DNA from: Bryoerythrophyllum caledonicum
Taxonomy: Eukaryota > Streptophyta > Bryopsida > Pottiales > Pottiaceae
DNA: 64,000 nucleotides
Assembly: GCA_963971425.1 (NCBI GenBank)
Contig: OZ020525.1
Location: 14,328,187 to 14,392,186 of the forward strand
Reading direction: 5' to 3'
Shown: positions 25,001-35,331 of the stretch, one piece after another
Layout of the letters: every line of letters begins with the position of its first letter
Position numbering within the stretch: the first letter of the stretch is position 1
Program-made: the position numbers and the translations under genes
The notes under the pieces: model-generated
Databases searched by the model: none
What the model was told of the DNA's origin: nothing
What the model saw: the letters and a program-made list of their open reading frames with translations, nothing else

Positions 25001-25551
25001 ACCTTTAACTCTAAGCATGCGGACTCCAGTGTTTTCACATCACTTTCTAGCTGCTGACGTTCCTCTATGTGACATGCTTCAGCAGTAGACATGGTCCTCA
25101 CTTCTTCGTGGAGTTGATGACATTGACTTCGCAGCTGCTGTATCTCATTCTCGTAGCCTCTCACTCTTTCTTCTAAGGACCTGACGATACTCTGCAATGA
25201 TTCAGCCATTGGCCTCCACCGCATGCTTCCATCACTGTCCGAACCAGTAATCTTCAAGCGCTTTGTATAACCCAGCATCCCACTCTCACCATGGCACAGG
25301 AACTCTAAATACTGTTTGGTAGTCTTGAATTCTGGCGGAGAATCAGTCGCAGGATCCGGCGGGTACAAGCTCCCATCAATCCATAGATCAATGTGTGTTT
25401 CGCCTGCTGCTCTCCGTGTAGGGAAACTTGAACGGCTCGCTTGTTCTTCAATAATCCTCCCCTTCCGAATGGCCGGAGCATACTTGTTGTCCATCGAAAT
25501 CTGCACTGCATAACTACCTGGCACTCCATTCGTGACATCTCTCAAGGCCAT
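22053..25551 (-). CDS. RAG1/Transib-like DDE recombinase, one in-frame TAG
   Basis: Three exons on the minus strand: 25551-24177, 23866-22767 and 22625-22053, with GT..AG introns that keep frame. They give 1015 codons plus a TAG stop. ATG 25551 has a good context (AGGATGG). Residues 1-226 include a coiled coil. An in-frame TAG (24873-24871, codon 227) is followed at once by ATG, leaving an unbroken 788-residue frame with the whole catalytic part. Candidate active-site residues are Asp478 (IFVLKLDE), Asp575 (HMSAD) and Glu851 (SCQGMEK). Zinc ligands would be Cys595 and Cys598 (CIYC) and His826 and His831 (HVIVRH). The spacings D-97-D, D-20-C, C-3-C, H-5-H and H-25-E nearly match mouse RAG1 (600/708/727/730/937/942/962); the last three are identical. 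The order and fold context (beta strand then Asp, LHxxxR helix) also agree. A DNA-cleaving transposase role is inferred. Element ends were not found. Confidence 0.72.
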
Positions 25552-25971
25552 CCTTCTAGATCCACTACTAATCACACACAGAGCTCTAAACAAGAAATAG
25601 TCACCCTGCCGCAGGGTCCCGCGGGCGCCTGCAGCCTGCTGAAGGAAGTGTAAACCAGCCTACAACCTCGCTTCATGCAGAACTCATGCAATGAACTGGA
25701 GCCGCATTACCTCAACCGCCGTTCATAACGGTCTGAAGTCCACGCGGGCTACTACATCGCAGCTCATCTACACGCTCTCCCGCCTAAATCGCTCCGAGGT
25801 GGCTCATACATGTGGACTTTGGCGCGAATCTGGTCACCCCGCCTCCGCATTAAATATTCTCTGTACAAGTTATTTTTAAATGCGAACACCATCATGATAA
25901 GTCACCCAGGGTCCTCGGTTGCCATGGAAGCGTTGGCCACGAGGCTCCACGCGTCAGCCCACGGCCCATGT
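25552..25971. promoter_or_regulatory. Putative promoter region of the recombinase gene
   Basis: A GC-rich stretch lies between two minus-strand genes. An ATATTTAA box (read on minus, about 25857-25850) lies some 300 bp before the proposed ATG. Assignment is tentative. Confidence 0.3.
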
Positions 25972-27461
25972 TCACCCATTCATCATGCCATCAGAGGCAT
26001 GCGGATGGTGACTACCAGGGAGCTGCCCACACTCCCTGGTCCTTGTTGGCGCACTACCCGCCCCGAAAATTCCACTTAAAGGTGCTGCCCGGACCTGCCT
26101 TATAGGGCCCTCCCATGACCCGACATTGGTTCTAATGGCCAACATCCGAGTGAGCACGGTCTGGGAAGTCGTCTTCTTCTTTTGCACAGCTTCAATGCAA
26201 CGGCTCACCAACTCTGCAGCACTTCCACGCCGATCTTCACTAACACCCATGACCAAGTTGTCCTTAAATTTTCGGATCTACTCCTCTTGAACAGCAATCA
26301 GGTCCCGCTGTGGACAACATAAGATCGTGATCAGTTTTAATATTTTGAATTGGAATATTAAAAGGAGAGGAATGGCAAGTGCTACCTGGACAAAGGGATC
26401 ATTACATACCTCATACATGAGCTTCACAAATGCTTCGAGAGTCATATAATACCACTTTCGTTGTCCCTTCTTTGACCACTCAAGGACACTCAGTTCGTAA
26501 TCTTCATCGCTGATGAGCCCCTTCAACTGCTCAAACTCTAAGAGGCCGAAATGTTGAACACGCTTTATGTCGTGTGTGAGGTGTTGCACAATGTGATCTG
26601 ATTCTTTTTGCCTACGACAAAAGAAAATTTCAGTGTCATTAAATGAAGTACAATAGTAAAAGCAACTAAAACAAACAAACTTCAGAGTATCTAAGTTCAA
26701 GCGCACCTGTTTATGTAGGTCATTACGTTGAGCAAGATGTGTCGGTTCTCGATAGTTGGCTCAATAACCACGGCTCTAACGGGCACGTGAAAGGTGACAT
26801 CGGATGGGTGTAGTTGGGAAATCACCTCGGTCCAAGCCATATGGCGATGATTGCCATACGGCTCAAAGAAGAACTTCTCTGAAAACGCCGAGTACTCCGG
26901 TCGAGTCTTCAACAACTCCTCGAACTTCCGGTCCTCTTCAATCCAAAGCTTAGACCACGTTGACCTATCTAGTGGTTGCACCCGCTTCTCGACAAGGGAT
27001 AAACTCTTCACGGACACATAAAAACATGCAGAACCAGGCCGATACCCATTGACAAACTCCCCCTTCAATTTCTCGACATCACTTCTAAGAGGTGACCTCA
27101 CTTCACTCATGGTTGCACCCGCTTCTCGACAAGGGAGAAACTCTTCACCGACACATAAAAACGTGCAGAACCAGGCTGATACCCATTGACGAACTCCCCC
27201 TTCAATTTCTTGACATCACTTCTAAGAGGTGACCTCACTTCACTCATGGGCACCATCCGGCAGAGAGGAATTGGGAGATCACCAGCGAAAGAGCACATGC
27301 TGCTATGTAGGATGTCGTATGAGGTCCCACGGATGGACCTCCGCAAAGATTGAAGTGTAGGAGCCAGCCCATGCTCATCAAGTTCAGTGACGCGTGCTTT
27401 GTCCTCCATAATTTCAAGGTCCTCACGTGAAGAAGTTGTTGTAGGTCCTAAACTCTCAACC
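25972..27461 (-). pseudogene. Broken companion gene of unknown family
   Basis: Minus-strand exons follow an acceptor at 27462 (TTGCAG|GTTGAG). The coding sequence runs VESLGPTTTSSREDL... through a 137-bp tandem duplication that shifts the frame, then continues to 26707. It splices to 26611-26410 (RQKESDHIVQHL ... FVKLMYE) and to 26307 onward (RDLIAVQEE). At 26280-26278 an in-frame TAG interrupts, yet coding-like sequence continues in the same frame (IRKFKDNLVMGVSEDRRGSAAEL ... RTNVGSWEGP) to 25972. No domain is recognised. The gene lies upstream of the recombinase gene in the same orientation and could be an accessory gene of the same element, but that is inference. One part of it recurs at 10.87 kb, which supports a repeated, mobile family. 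Confidence 0.5.
26974..27247. repeat. 137-bp perfect-period tandem duplication inside an exon
   Basis: GGTTGCACCCGCTTCTCGAC starts copies at 26974 and 27111, with period 137. The copies differ at several positions, so it is not simply a read-assembly echo. Because 137 is not a multiple of three, the duplication shifts the reading frame of the surrounding gene. Confidence 0.9.
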
Positions 27462-27901
27462 TGCAATAAGTATGCATGAGAAACCGAAGCAACAAATTGC
27501 ATCCACCTGAACTAGAAACTTGAAATGAATTAAGAATTAAATCTAGAATAGACGAGTACACTAAAGTCCTGCTCATGCAATCCAACAAGTATGGCCAAAA
27601 TGGTCATGAAAAAAACTTCGGGCGAAATAAAGCAATGTCCCTCCCCCACCCCAGCCTAGCCCTCTTAAGCCACTCACTCACTACTTCCCACCCCACCCAC
27701 TCTCCCCAGCCTCCCACCCACACTCCCCACCCTCCCACCCACACTCCCCACCCTCACGACCTCTCGCATTTGGACTCCCTCAGCACTCTCACGAGGATCA
27801 GGCAGAGAGAAATATAGAAATCGTGAACACAATCTCATGATCGTGACCGTTAACGGAAGAAGAAATATGCGCGCGCGTCGAAGAACTCTCTAGTTGGAAG
27901 A
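27462..27901. other. Intergenic, with a C-rich minisatellite
   Basis: CTCCCCACCCTCCCACCCACA-type units repeat about three times between 27690 and 27755. An open frame across it is proline/histidine low complexity. No gene. Confidence 0.6.
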
Positions 27902-28350
27902 GGATTCTCAATTTTTTATCAAAATCAGTGACCCCTGAAAATGGCTTTCGGATCCGAAAGCCAAAATCAGGGGTCACTGATTTTGGTAGAAATTCACGAT
28001 TCTCCCCCCCTCTGGATGGGATCCTTGAATTTTTACCAAAATCAGTGACCCCTTAAAATGGCTTTCGGATCCGAAAGCCAAATCAGGGGTCACTGATTCT
28101 GGTAAAAATTCACGATTCTCCCCCCCTTTGGATGAGATCCTTGAATTTTTACCAAAATCAGTGACCCCTGAAAATGGCTTTCGGATCCGAAAGCCAAAAT
28201 CAGGGGTCACTGATTTTGGTAAAAATTCACGATTCTCCCCCCTCTAGATGAGATCCTTGAATTTTTACCAAAACCAGTGACCCCTGAAAATGGCTTTCGG
28301 ATCCGAAAGCCAAAATCAGGGGTCACTGATTTTGGTAAAAATTCACGATC
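27902..28350. repeat. Tandem array of four 116-117 bp hairpin units
   Basis: Each unit carries the perfect palindrome GGCTTTCGGATCCGAAAGCC (starting at 27943, 28060, 28176 and 28292). Around it are inverted arms CAGTGACCCCTG / CAGGGGTCACTG, extended by ACCAAAAT / ATTTTGGT and GAATTTTT / AAAAATTC. One unit could form an ~86-nt cruciform. Units are separated by a C-rich linker (ATTCTCCCCCCCT). There is no coding sequence, and the units do not resemble CRISPR repeats. Confidence 0.9.
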
Positions 28351-30573
28351 CCCCCCCCCTGCACACACTCCCTCACCATTCACTCAGTACTCCTTCCCAA
28401 TTCACGAGCACACACTTAACATACATCACCCCACCCTCCAAACAGCCTGGTTCATGACATGCACTCCCTCACCATTCACTCGGACGTGCTCCTCACCTCC
28501 CTCATCTCGACCACCAACCCTCCCTCCCGACAACACCTGACCTCGGTCTAACCTAACTAGACCACCCTACGGATGATGAAAACAAGAATCAAATTATGAG
28601 GTTGACTTATTTACTTGAAAAGAAACAACAAGAGAAGCAAGACAAACTCTATGTTTTCTATTTTCTATTTTTTTAAATTATTTTTTGAAAATCAAGGCAT
28701 GATTTTTAACTTTTGAAAAGTTTTGGAGTGCCCCAAATATGGCTTTCAGATCCGAAAGCCATTTTGGAGGCCCTCAAAAGTTCACAAAAAACTTGAAAGA
28801 TCTCAATCTAGCAACAAAAGAAAATCCCAAAATATAATTTATATTTAACAAAGAAAATTTACTTGATGGTTGAAGGTAAGAAAGTGAAGATGAATATTAT
28901 TTTTGAAGAATTTTTTGGATTTATTTTCATATTCATTTTTGTTTATCAAACAATGTTTCTAAAGTTTCCAAGTTTTTCACTAGCTCAAAGGGGAGTTTTG
29001 GATCCAAAGGCTTTCTTTGGGCCACTTAAAAGGTTGAAAAGAGTTAAAAATACATTTATACTCTTATGGGAAAAAGAAATTCAAAAAATGAAATTGATAA
29101 ATTGACTCAGATTATCTGAACAGAGCAACAACAGAGGCAAACAAATTTTGTGTCTTGATGATAACTATGATAGTTGATATTTTTGATTAAATTTTTGGGT
29201 TTAATTTCATATTTAAGGCTTCTTAGCTAGCAGGCCATCTAGCAGTTTGATGGTAGTAGCAATAAGAACGTGCCTATAGAATATAAAAAATGGACATTTT
29301 TATTCCATTGAACTATATGCCTGCAACAAGGCACCAACAATAACATTCTCTCAAGTACCCAGGGTCAACACATTCCCATGTACAAGGTATGGAAAGAGTC
29401 CAAGACACAAGAGGAGGCTGAAGCACAATACTAAGTCATATAAAAGTGGTGGTTATCTTTGGGTGCTACTGCCGAGAGCAAGTGTCTTGCTCTTGAGGAT
29501 TGGATGGCAATATAGACAATGGGACTGCACAATGCAACTTGTAAGTACTCTTAATGCCTTGTACATTTTGGAATTAAAAACTATTTAGAAATCTAATTAG
29601 AATTTACATAAGAATTGTTGTGTCCTTGCATGATCTCACGCTTGATGAAAGAGCAGGCATGCCATCTTTCAGCCTTTTAGATACATTCTATTATCATTGC
29701 CTCGTAAAATTTGAAACCACCATGAGGTGTTTGTATGCGGCTACCATGGACAATATCATCCGAGCTTTCACAAAAATCACTTCATATTGAGCCTGGTTAA
29801 AACATGGCACGATGAAAAAGGTCACAACATAGGTACGCTTTGGTAGCAATCCATACAATTTAGGTGACTCCAGATTTATTGCAAAAGTTGTTCAACACTT
29901 TCCTAGGCCCTTCCAAGACATGCAGACTAAAACGTGCGGAGATCTTTAAGTCTACCAAAACCAAGCTTGACATGCCACTCATGTCAGGCCACAATTTTCA
30001 TTAATTGGATACGGTGAATTTCTCTAATCCACAAGATGGAACAAGAGTGACTCGAACAAGTACAGAAGAGGCCTTCAATGGACTAGATTCAACAGTTCTA
30101 CATACAACTTGAGTGTGGAATTGGTATGTGATCCATCAAAGTGGTTTATTGTTCGCGTGCCGAAGAAATTGACGCAAATATGCCAAACATTGTATGCTCA
30201 CATTGATGAGAAATGCGCCACTCGCCACTTGTCGCTCACCGTTCACGAGATAGCGTCGCTCCCATCACGGACTACCCCGCATGTAGTGCCAAGATTTCTT
30301 GAAGATGTCAGCTGAGGCGTTGGGAAAGAAGGGGCAATGGAAATATTGTAAGCATGTGTACTACATCTTACGTTACTTGTGTAAACTGGACTACAAAAAA
30401 GACCTGTTCATGCATGCTCCAAGCTACAGCTTCAATGAAGTTATACGCATACTAGAGCTTGCTAATATTGCAGAAATCGCATGATGATGTGCATCACGGC
30501 ATAAATTTTAATATTCTTTCTATATCTAGATAGCTAATGTGGTGTCAATATTCCAACTACGTGACTGTAGGTG
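28351..30573. other. Intergenic, repeat relics
   Basis: No gene recognised. A lone relative of the array palindrome (GGCTTTCAGATCCGAAAGCC) lies at about 28741. A weaker one (TTTTGGATCCAAAGGCTTTC) lies near 28994. At 30210-30265 there is a CTCACCGTTCACGAGATAGCGTCGCT-like motif shared with 31300. Short open frames at 30109-30484 have no recognisable identity. Confidence 0.45.
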
Positions 30574-30581
30574 GTAGTTTA

Positions 30582-30730
30582 TTTATTTTTGTTTTTTTTT
30601 CAAAGCGCAGAGGAGTTGTTTTGTTGGCAACTTCCAATAGTTCTGTTAGATAGAGCCAGCATACCACAGCGGGGATTTGAACCCTACACCTTTCCATTTG
30701 GAGAAGTTGGAAAACTCTCACCATCACCCA
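30582..30730 (-). mobile_element. tRNA-derived SINE
   Basis: On the minus strand the element starts TGGGTGATGGTGAGAG (A-box-like). It carries a perfect Pol III B box GGTTCAAATCC about 40 bp further on and ends in an A-rich tail (GAAAAAAAAACAAAAATAAA). It is flanked by 8-bp direct repeats GTAGTTTA at 30574-30581 and 30731-30738. Size (~149 bp), promoter, tail and target duplication together fit a tRNA-related SINE that moved by L1-type target-primed insertion. Confidence 0.8.
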
Positions 30731-30738
30731 GTAGTTTA

Positions 30739-31269
30739 AGGTTTTCATAGACCGTTGATATTTCTATAGAAACATCTTATCTTATTGCTTCAAAAAATAA
30801 ATTATCTTACTCCACATCTAGTACTTTAGCTCTTCATTAGAAGGTTATGTTTTATAAATTGCCATCCTATATAAAAGTACAAATGTAATCCTCAAAAGAA
30901 AAAAAAGCACAAAGATTAAAATTCCATGACATGTATAAGAACATGGAAAAAAAACTATCAATTGTCAATGTATCCACAACTATAGGGTACTTTCTTAATT
31001 TAGTAAATTTTGCAACATTTAAGGCCAAACTTCATAGTTGTACCACTTATCGAAAAAAAATGTGACACACCTTTAAACTAAAATAGGGAACTCTAAAAGA
31101 CCGAAACAAAGGAAAAACACGCAATTTCGCAGTATACCACGGCTATAGGGTATTTTCTAAAATTAGAAGTTTATGAAAAATATGTCACCAAAATTTGATG
31201 ATCTGCTGAAAAAACCTCGAATTTCACTTTTTTCCCAAAAAAATGACAAAAAAATTCAAGATTTTAGGA
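30739..31269. other. AT-rich intergenic region
   Basis: Nothing recognised beyond AT-rich sequence. Confidence 0.4.
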
Positions 31270-31330
31270 TTTTTTATGCTCACCGCTCGCCGCTCGCTGC
31301 TCACCGCTCACAGATAGCGTCGCTGGGGTT
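31270..31330. repeat. GCTCACC/GCTCGCC cluster
   Basis: Seven-base units GCTCACC, GCTCGCC, GCTCGCT, GCTCACC and GCTCACA are followed by GATAGCGTCGCT. A reverse-oriented version occurs at 8946-8964 and a partial one at 30220. It probably marks the end of a dispersed repeat, since TTAA lies close by at 31328 and 8923. Confidence 0.5.
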
Positions 31331-32536
31331 AAGGCCAAGTGACCATATATGGGTTGTTTTGGCACAAGAATCTTTACAGAAAGTACTACGTGCCACCTCT
31401 AAGGAAAAAATAGACCATGACTTAGAGGTGGAGGAAGATCGACATCTGTAGAGACCATCGCCACAACGATCAGTGTAAGCATCGGCGAGCTACATTGATT
31501 TCTGTGAAATGAGTTTGTAGATTTCCGTGCTAAAATACACCCATTGCGTAAATGTCATTCTGCATGATCTAGAACACTCATAGATCCTCACAAGCCAAAA
31601 AAGCTCATCAGCCTTAAAGGGTTAAAGGATCATCCGCCTTAAAGGGTCACTTTTTGAGCTTTTGGTGTTGTAACTTCCACCATATTTGCCTATTGTTGTT
31701 TCATCACAAATGCACTTGGAGCTCTAAGAGAGCTTTTCAACACATACCTCTAATGTCCAGTCGATGCACGCATTGATGAAGTACAATGATTTATGTGAAA
31801 TGAGGTTGCGATGAAATGTACCTACTCTTTAGATGATGTTTTGCATAATCTAATACCCTAGATTCTTCGGGTGCCTCATAGTTCACTCTAGTGTTCAAGG
31901 GTTAAATACAAGTTTTCTAGGGGCTCTCTTACAATGACCATGCTCACTGATTTTGTAATTGTAGGCTTTCCAAAATGAGAGTTTGAGACTCAAAATAGGT
32001 TCAGTGCTGAGAGAGGGCTTTTGGCCTTCCAAACAGAGTAAAAACTCAGCTCTGGATCTTATTCATGAAGAAGAAGAAGAATGCCGGTCCTTGAAGGGGG
32101 GCCGGCCTGAATAAAGTGTCCGTTCATTCCACAACTAAGTCCATGCCGACCGGACATGGGTTAGTAGTATGTCTTATTCATAACATAAGGGGTTGTGTGG
32201 ACATGGCTAGCAAAATTGAAGAATATGGATACAACTTTCCTTCAAGCCACGGTCCCATCTAAGTGGATAGTGTCCAATTTTTTTTCCCCCAAGGATTATA
32301 GAAAACATCATTTACAGAACGGATACATTTCATTGCGACCCCAATTCACGGAAATGAATGTAGTTGACCAATGTGTGCATCAATTTTCGTGGCACCAGCC
32401 CCACTAGATGTTAATCTAGCTCCGCCTCTACATTTTCCTCAATTGTTTTTTTGGAGGTGATTAATAGCGCTTGCTACAAATGTCATCATGCCCAAATGAC
32501 CCAAAAATAGACATTAGGTCCTCAAGGGTTAATTAA
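31331..32536. other. Intergenic, transposon-end relics
   Basis: No gene. AAGGGTTAA-type termini at about 31615-31622 and 31905-31912 suggest remnants of TTAA-ended elements. Boundaries could not be paired. Confidence 0.4.
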
Positions 32537-33169
32537 GGGGCGGTTTACACTACAGACCAAGAGCCGTGACCAAGGAAAATGGATTAATTCCATGGTCACA
32601 CTTCATGGTCACACTTCTATGGTCACACTTCATGGTCACACTTCTATGGTCACACTTTATAAAAATGTAATTTTTAAGGCCCTTGGGCCTCTGACTAAGT
32701 GTAAACCAAACTTGGACCAGGAGGAATGACCATGTACTAAAAAGTAGGCGTGCTCATTTTTTTAATGAATGCCTAAAAAGGGCAGTATTGCCTAAAATAA
32801 CAAAGAAAATAAAACAAGCCAAAAATACAAAAGGGTGGCCGCCATTGTATCTACAATAACATTGGGCCCCCTCCCTCCCTCCAAAAAAGAAACAATTTAA
32901 AAATAATAAAACAACATTTCAGGCCCATGGTCTCCTTGTTTCAGCAATGAGAGAACCCTTTTAGTCTCTCTCACGGCAAAATCCAGGGGACCCTCCAACA
33001 TTATCCATTAGGCCTATTTCTAGGCCTTTTGAGGACCTCAACTCCTTTGGTCACTTTTATTTTTTCCTCGTAGTTTAAACCCAAGTCATCCCGGGACGAG
33101 TTGATGGAGCCAATCACAGATTTTAGAGGGTCATGGGACGAGTTCTTGGTCCATAGTGTAAATTGCCCC
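32537..33169. mobile_element. PIF/Harbinger-like non-autonomous element
   Basis: The ends GGGGCGGTTTACACTACAG (32537) and its inverted partner ending ATAGTGTAAATTGCCCC (33169) extend into ACCAAGA..C arms. Both sides carry TAA (32534-32536 and 33170-33172), the 3-bp target size of PIF/Harbinger elements. Inside, 32589-32660 is a tandem run of ATGGTCACACTTC(T). No transposase. Confidence 0.75.
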
Positions 33170-33172
33170 TAA

Positions 33173-34671
33173 ACTTGATGTTCTTATTCAAAGGATCTCA
33201 AAGCCTCAAACCAAACCGTAATCATTGTGAAATGAAGACAAATATGTTATTAGAGCCCCCCAACTATCGGCATACCCGATTGATGGCGTAGGATCTTTAC
33301 CTTGGAATAGACCGACCAGTTTGCAATTGAGTCCACAGGAGGGCTCTAGGAGGGCCTCTAGCTGCCCTCTGCCCACTCCTCTGTTGAGAGGCCAACAAGT
33401 CGAGATTGGCTCCATGGTTGTATGTGGTTGGTGGTTTTTTTTAATTCTCTTTTATGTGCAGGTCTCATGTCAACAACGATGGAAATTTTTTTTGAAGTTC
33501 ACCATGTGCAAGTTTGCAACTCCGCAACCAGGTAGGGGTGAGACAAGTTTCAGGATCATTAGCGGGCCTTCTAATTTTATCTTTGCCACACCGTGACTAA
33601 GGTCAGGTAGGGTGGGGATGCTCTTAATAGTCTTGATGCGACTTCACAACAATGCGGACGGACGAAACAACGAAGCTTATGCGCAATTTAGAAGGGAGTT
33701 CTGTTGAGCGGTTGGCATCATATAGAGGTGACAGGGATATTGCAACTTTGAGATATTCTGACAAGCTCCTTTGGAAGTATTGTACGCACTATTAGAAACC
33801 GTGACGCTCCTTTCTCAAAAAGTGTTGCCCTTCACTCAAGTAGAATGTAGAAAAGGGTTTTTTTTCTTGTCTTTTGAGACCCAACTGACTCACCAACTTC
33901 TAATTTAAATGCTTGAAATTGTGAGTGATAAGCAACAAGGTTGTTTATAGGGCGAGTGATGAACATCTGATGGATTTACTAATTGGTTATGCAACAATCA
34001 CCCTATATATTAAGTAGAGAAGGGCACCCCAAGTTGTGGTGTGAGGCCACATGAGCAATTTGTCTTGAGCGGGTGATGCCATCTTAACGGAGAGCTCATA
34101 TGTCAATGGAAGAGAAGAAGGGCTGCGGGCAACCCAAAGCTAGGAGATCCACTCAACGGCCCCGGTCTCGGATCCACTTACCGCCCTTGCCCACGATCCA
34201 CTCAACACCCTCGCCCACAATCGAGATATCCTCGCAAATACCCTTGTAACAGCCTAAAAGAGGATCTAAGAGGATTTTTTTTACTTTGAGGGTAAAACAA
34301 TGGGTTTTGTTTACTGCAAAGAGTAAACATGAGAGCACCCGTAGAAAGGATGGGATTTTTTTTAATAGCAAGGAGTTAATCAAATTAAATTCAACTAAAT
34401 TAAAACTTATATTAAGTAGAGAAGGGCCACCCAAAACCGTGGGGTGAAGACACAACCTCCTCTAGAAGCGAGGAGGTGAAGGCTCGAGTGAACTTTGAAG
34501 CAAGCACGCTACGACAAGTGGCGGATGATTTCTACGGGTGATTTCTGTTGATGATTTTTGCCGATCTTGACTCATGTGCATGATTTACACGATTTACTAC
34601 TACCAGGATGATCAAAACAATCCATACCACTAAATTCACAAAATTTTGGGGACATGGACATATGAAAGAAG
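33173..34671. other. Intergenic region with a dispersed direct repeat
   Basis: No gene. ATTAAGTAGAGAAGGGC..CCC segments near 34010 and 34410 are two copies of a short repeat (GTAGAGAAGGG followed by a GTGGxGTGA motif). Confidence 0.45.
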
Positions 34672-34790
34672 GGGACCGGGATGGGGACGAGTAAAGGACG
34701 GGGATGGAGACGGAGACAGGGACCGAGGGTTTGGGATGGGGACCAAGGGTTGGAGATGAGGACCAGGGGTTGGAGATGGGGACCGAAAAA
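34672..34790. repeat. G-rich minisatellite
   Basis: Degenerate units of the form GGGGACCAAGGGTTGGAGAT, strongly strand-asymmetric (G-rich on +). Confidence 0.7.
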
Positions 34791-34843
34791 AAAAAGAAAA
34801 AAAGGTGCTAGGTTGCCCCATTAAGGGCAACGAGTTAGTATTC

Positions 34844-35025
34844 TAAGCAAATGCACATGAGTGCGGTGGGGGTGGCTTTCGACCACCATCTGGTCCCTAG
34901 AATCCCGGATCAGAACCTAAATGACTAGATCGGTTCAACATGATAGACTGAAGGGGTCCAGGTCCAGGTCCATGCCTAAATGGGGGTTGTAAGCCACCTC
35001 TACCGCACTCATGTGCATTTGCTTA
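34844..35025. mobile_element. 182-bp MITE
   Basis: TAAGCAAATGCACATGAGTG (34844) and its reverse complement (ending 35025) begin inverted repeats that stay matched for ~34 bp with two mismatches. Non-coding. A clear target duplication was not identified. Confidence 0.8.
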
Positions 35026-35294
35026 CTAGTTTGGCATAAGATAAGGAGTGCTGCAAATGCACAAGAGCAGCAAGGCAACTGACCATATGATCGGTTGTTA
35101 CAAATTCTTGTCCATTCATTGCAACAAAACGTTTCGTCCATCACATTTCGTACTTCAATACCGCATTTTCGAACAGCCAGTTGTTAATTTCCATATAAAC
35201 TTCCGCTTGCGGAGATAAGCAGACCAGGTTCGGTGAATGAGCTGCAGCGCCGATCATGAGCAGTCTCCGCAATCCTAAAAGCGCTGATGAGAGC

Positions 35295-35305
35295 GTCCCA
35301 TACAC
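35295..35305 (+). promoter_or_regulatory. USE-like element of the U2 snRNA gene
   Basis: GTCCCATACAC lies 70 bp before the U2 start and resembles the plant snRNA upstream sequence element RTCCCACATCG. Its distance to the degenerate TATA-like GATACACA (35332-35339) fits the Pol II class of plant snRNA promoters. Confidence 0.6.
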
Positions 35306-35331
35306 TTTGCCCAGCTTCCACCTAAGCTTGC

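Noticed and set aside
22053..25551. hAT or KDZ transposase identity for the recombinase-like gene
   Set aside because: I do not see the hAT C-terminal dimerisation signature or KDZ motifs, whereas Asp/Asp/CxxC/HxxxxH/Glu spacing agrees closely with RAG1.
9764..26280. Nuclear code with TAG read as glutamine (as in some ulvophyte algae)
   Set aside because: The receptor kinase, CDC20, SOSEKI and B3 genes have no internal TAG, and the prolyl 4-hydroxylase exon ends in TAG at the family's usual end; pseudogene decay is simpler.
27575..27817. Proline/histidine-rich small protein
   Set aside because: It is the translation of a C-rich minisatellite.
27902..28350. CRISPR-like array
   Set aside because: The units are long inverted repeats with conserved linkers in a plant nuclear context, not short repeats with unique spacers.
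30582..30730. Functional tRNA gene
   Set aside because: The B box is perfect but the cloverleaf arms do not form; the A-rich tail and target duplication indicate a SINE.
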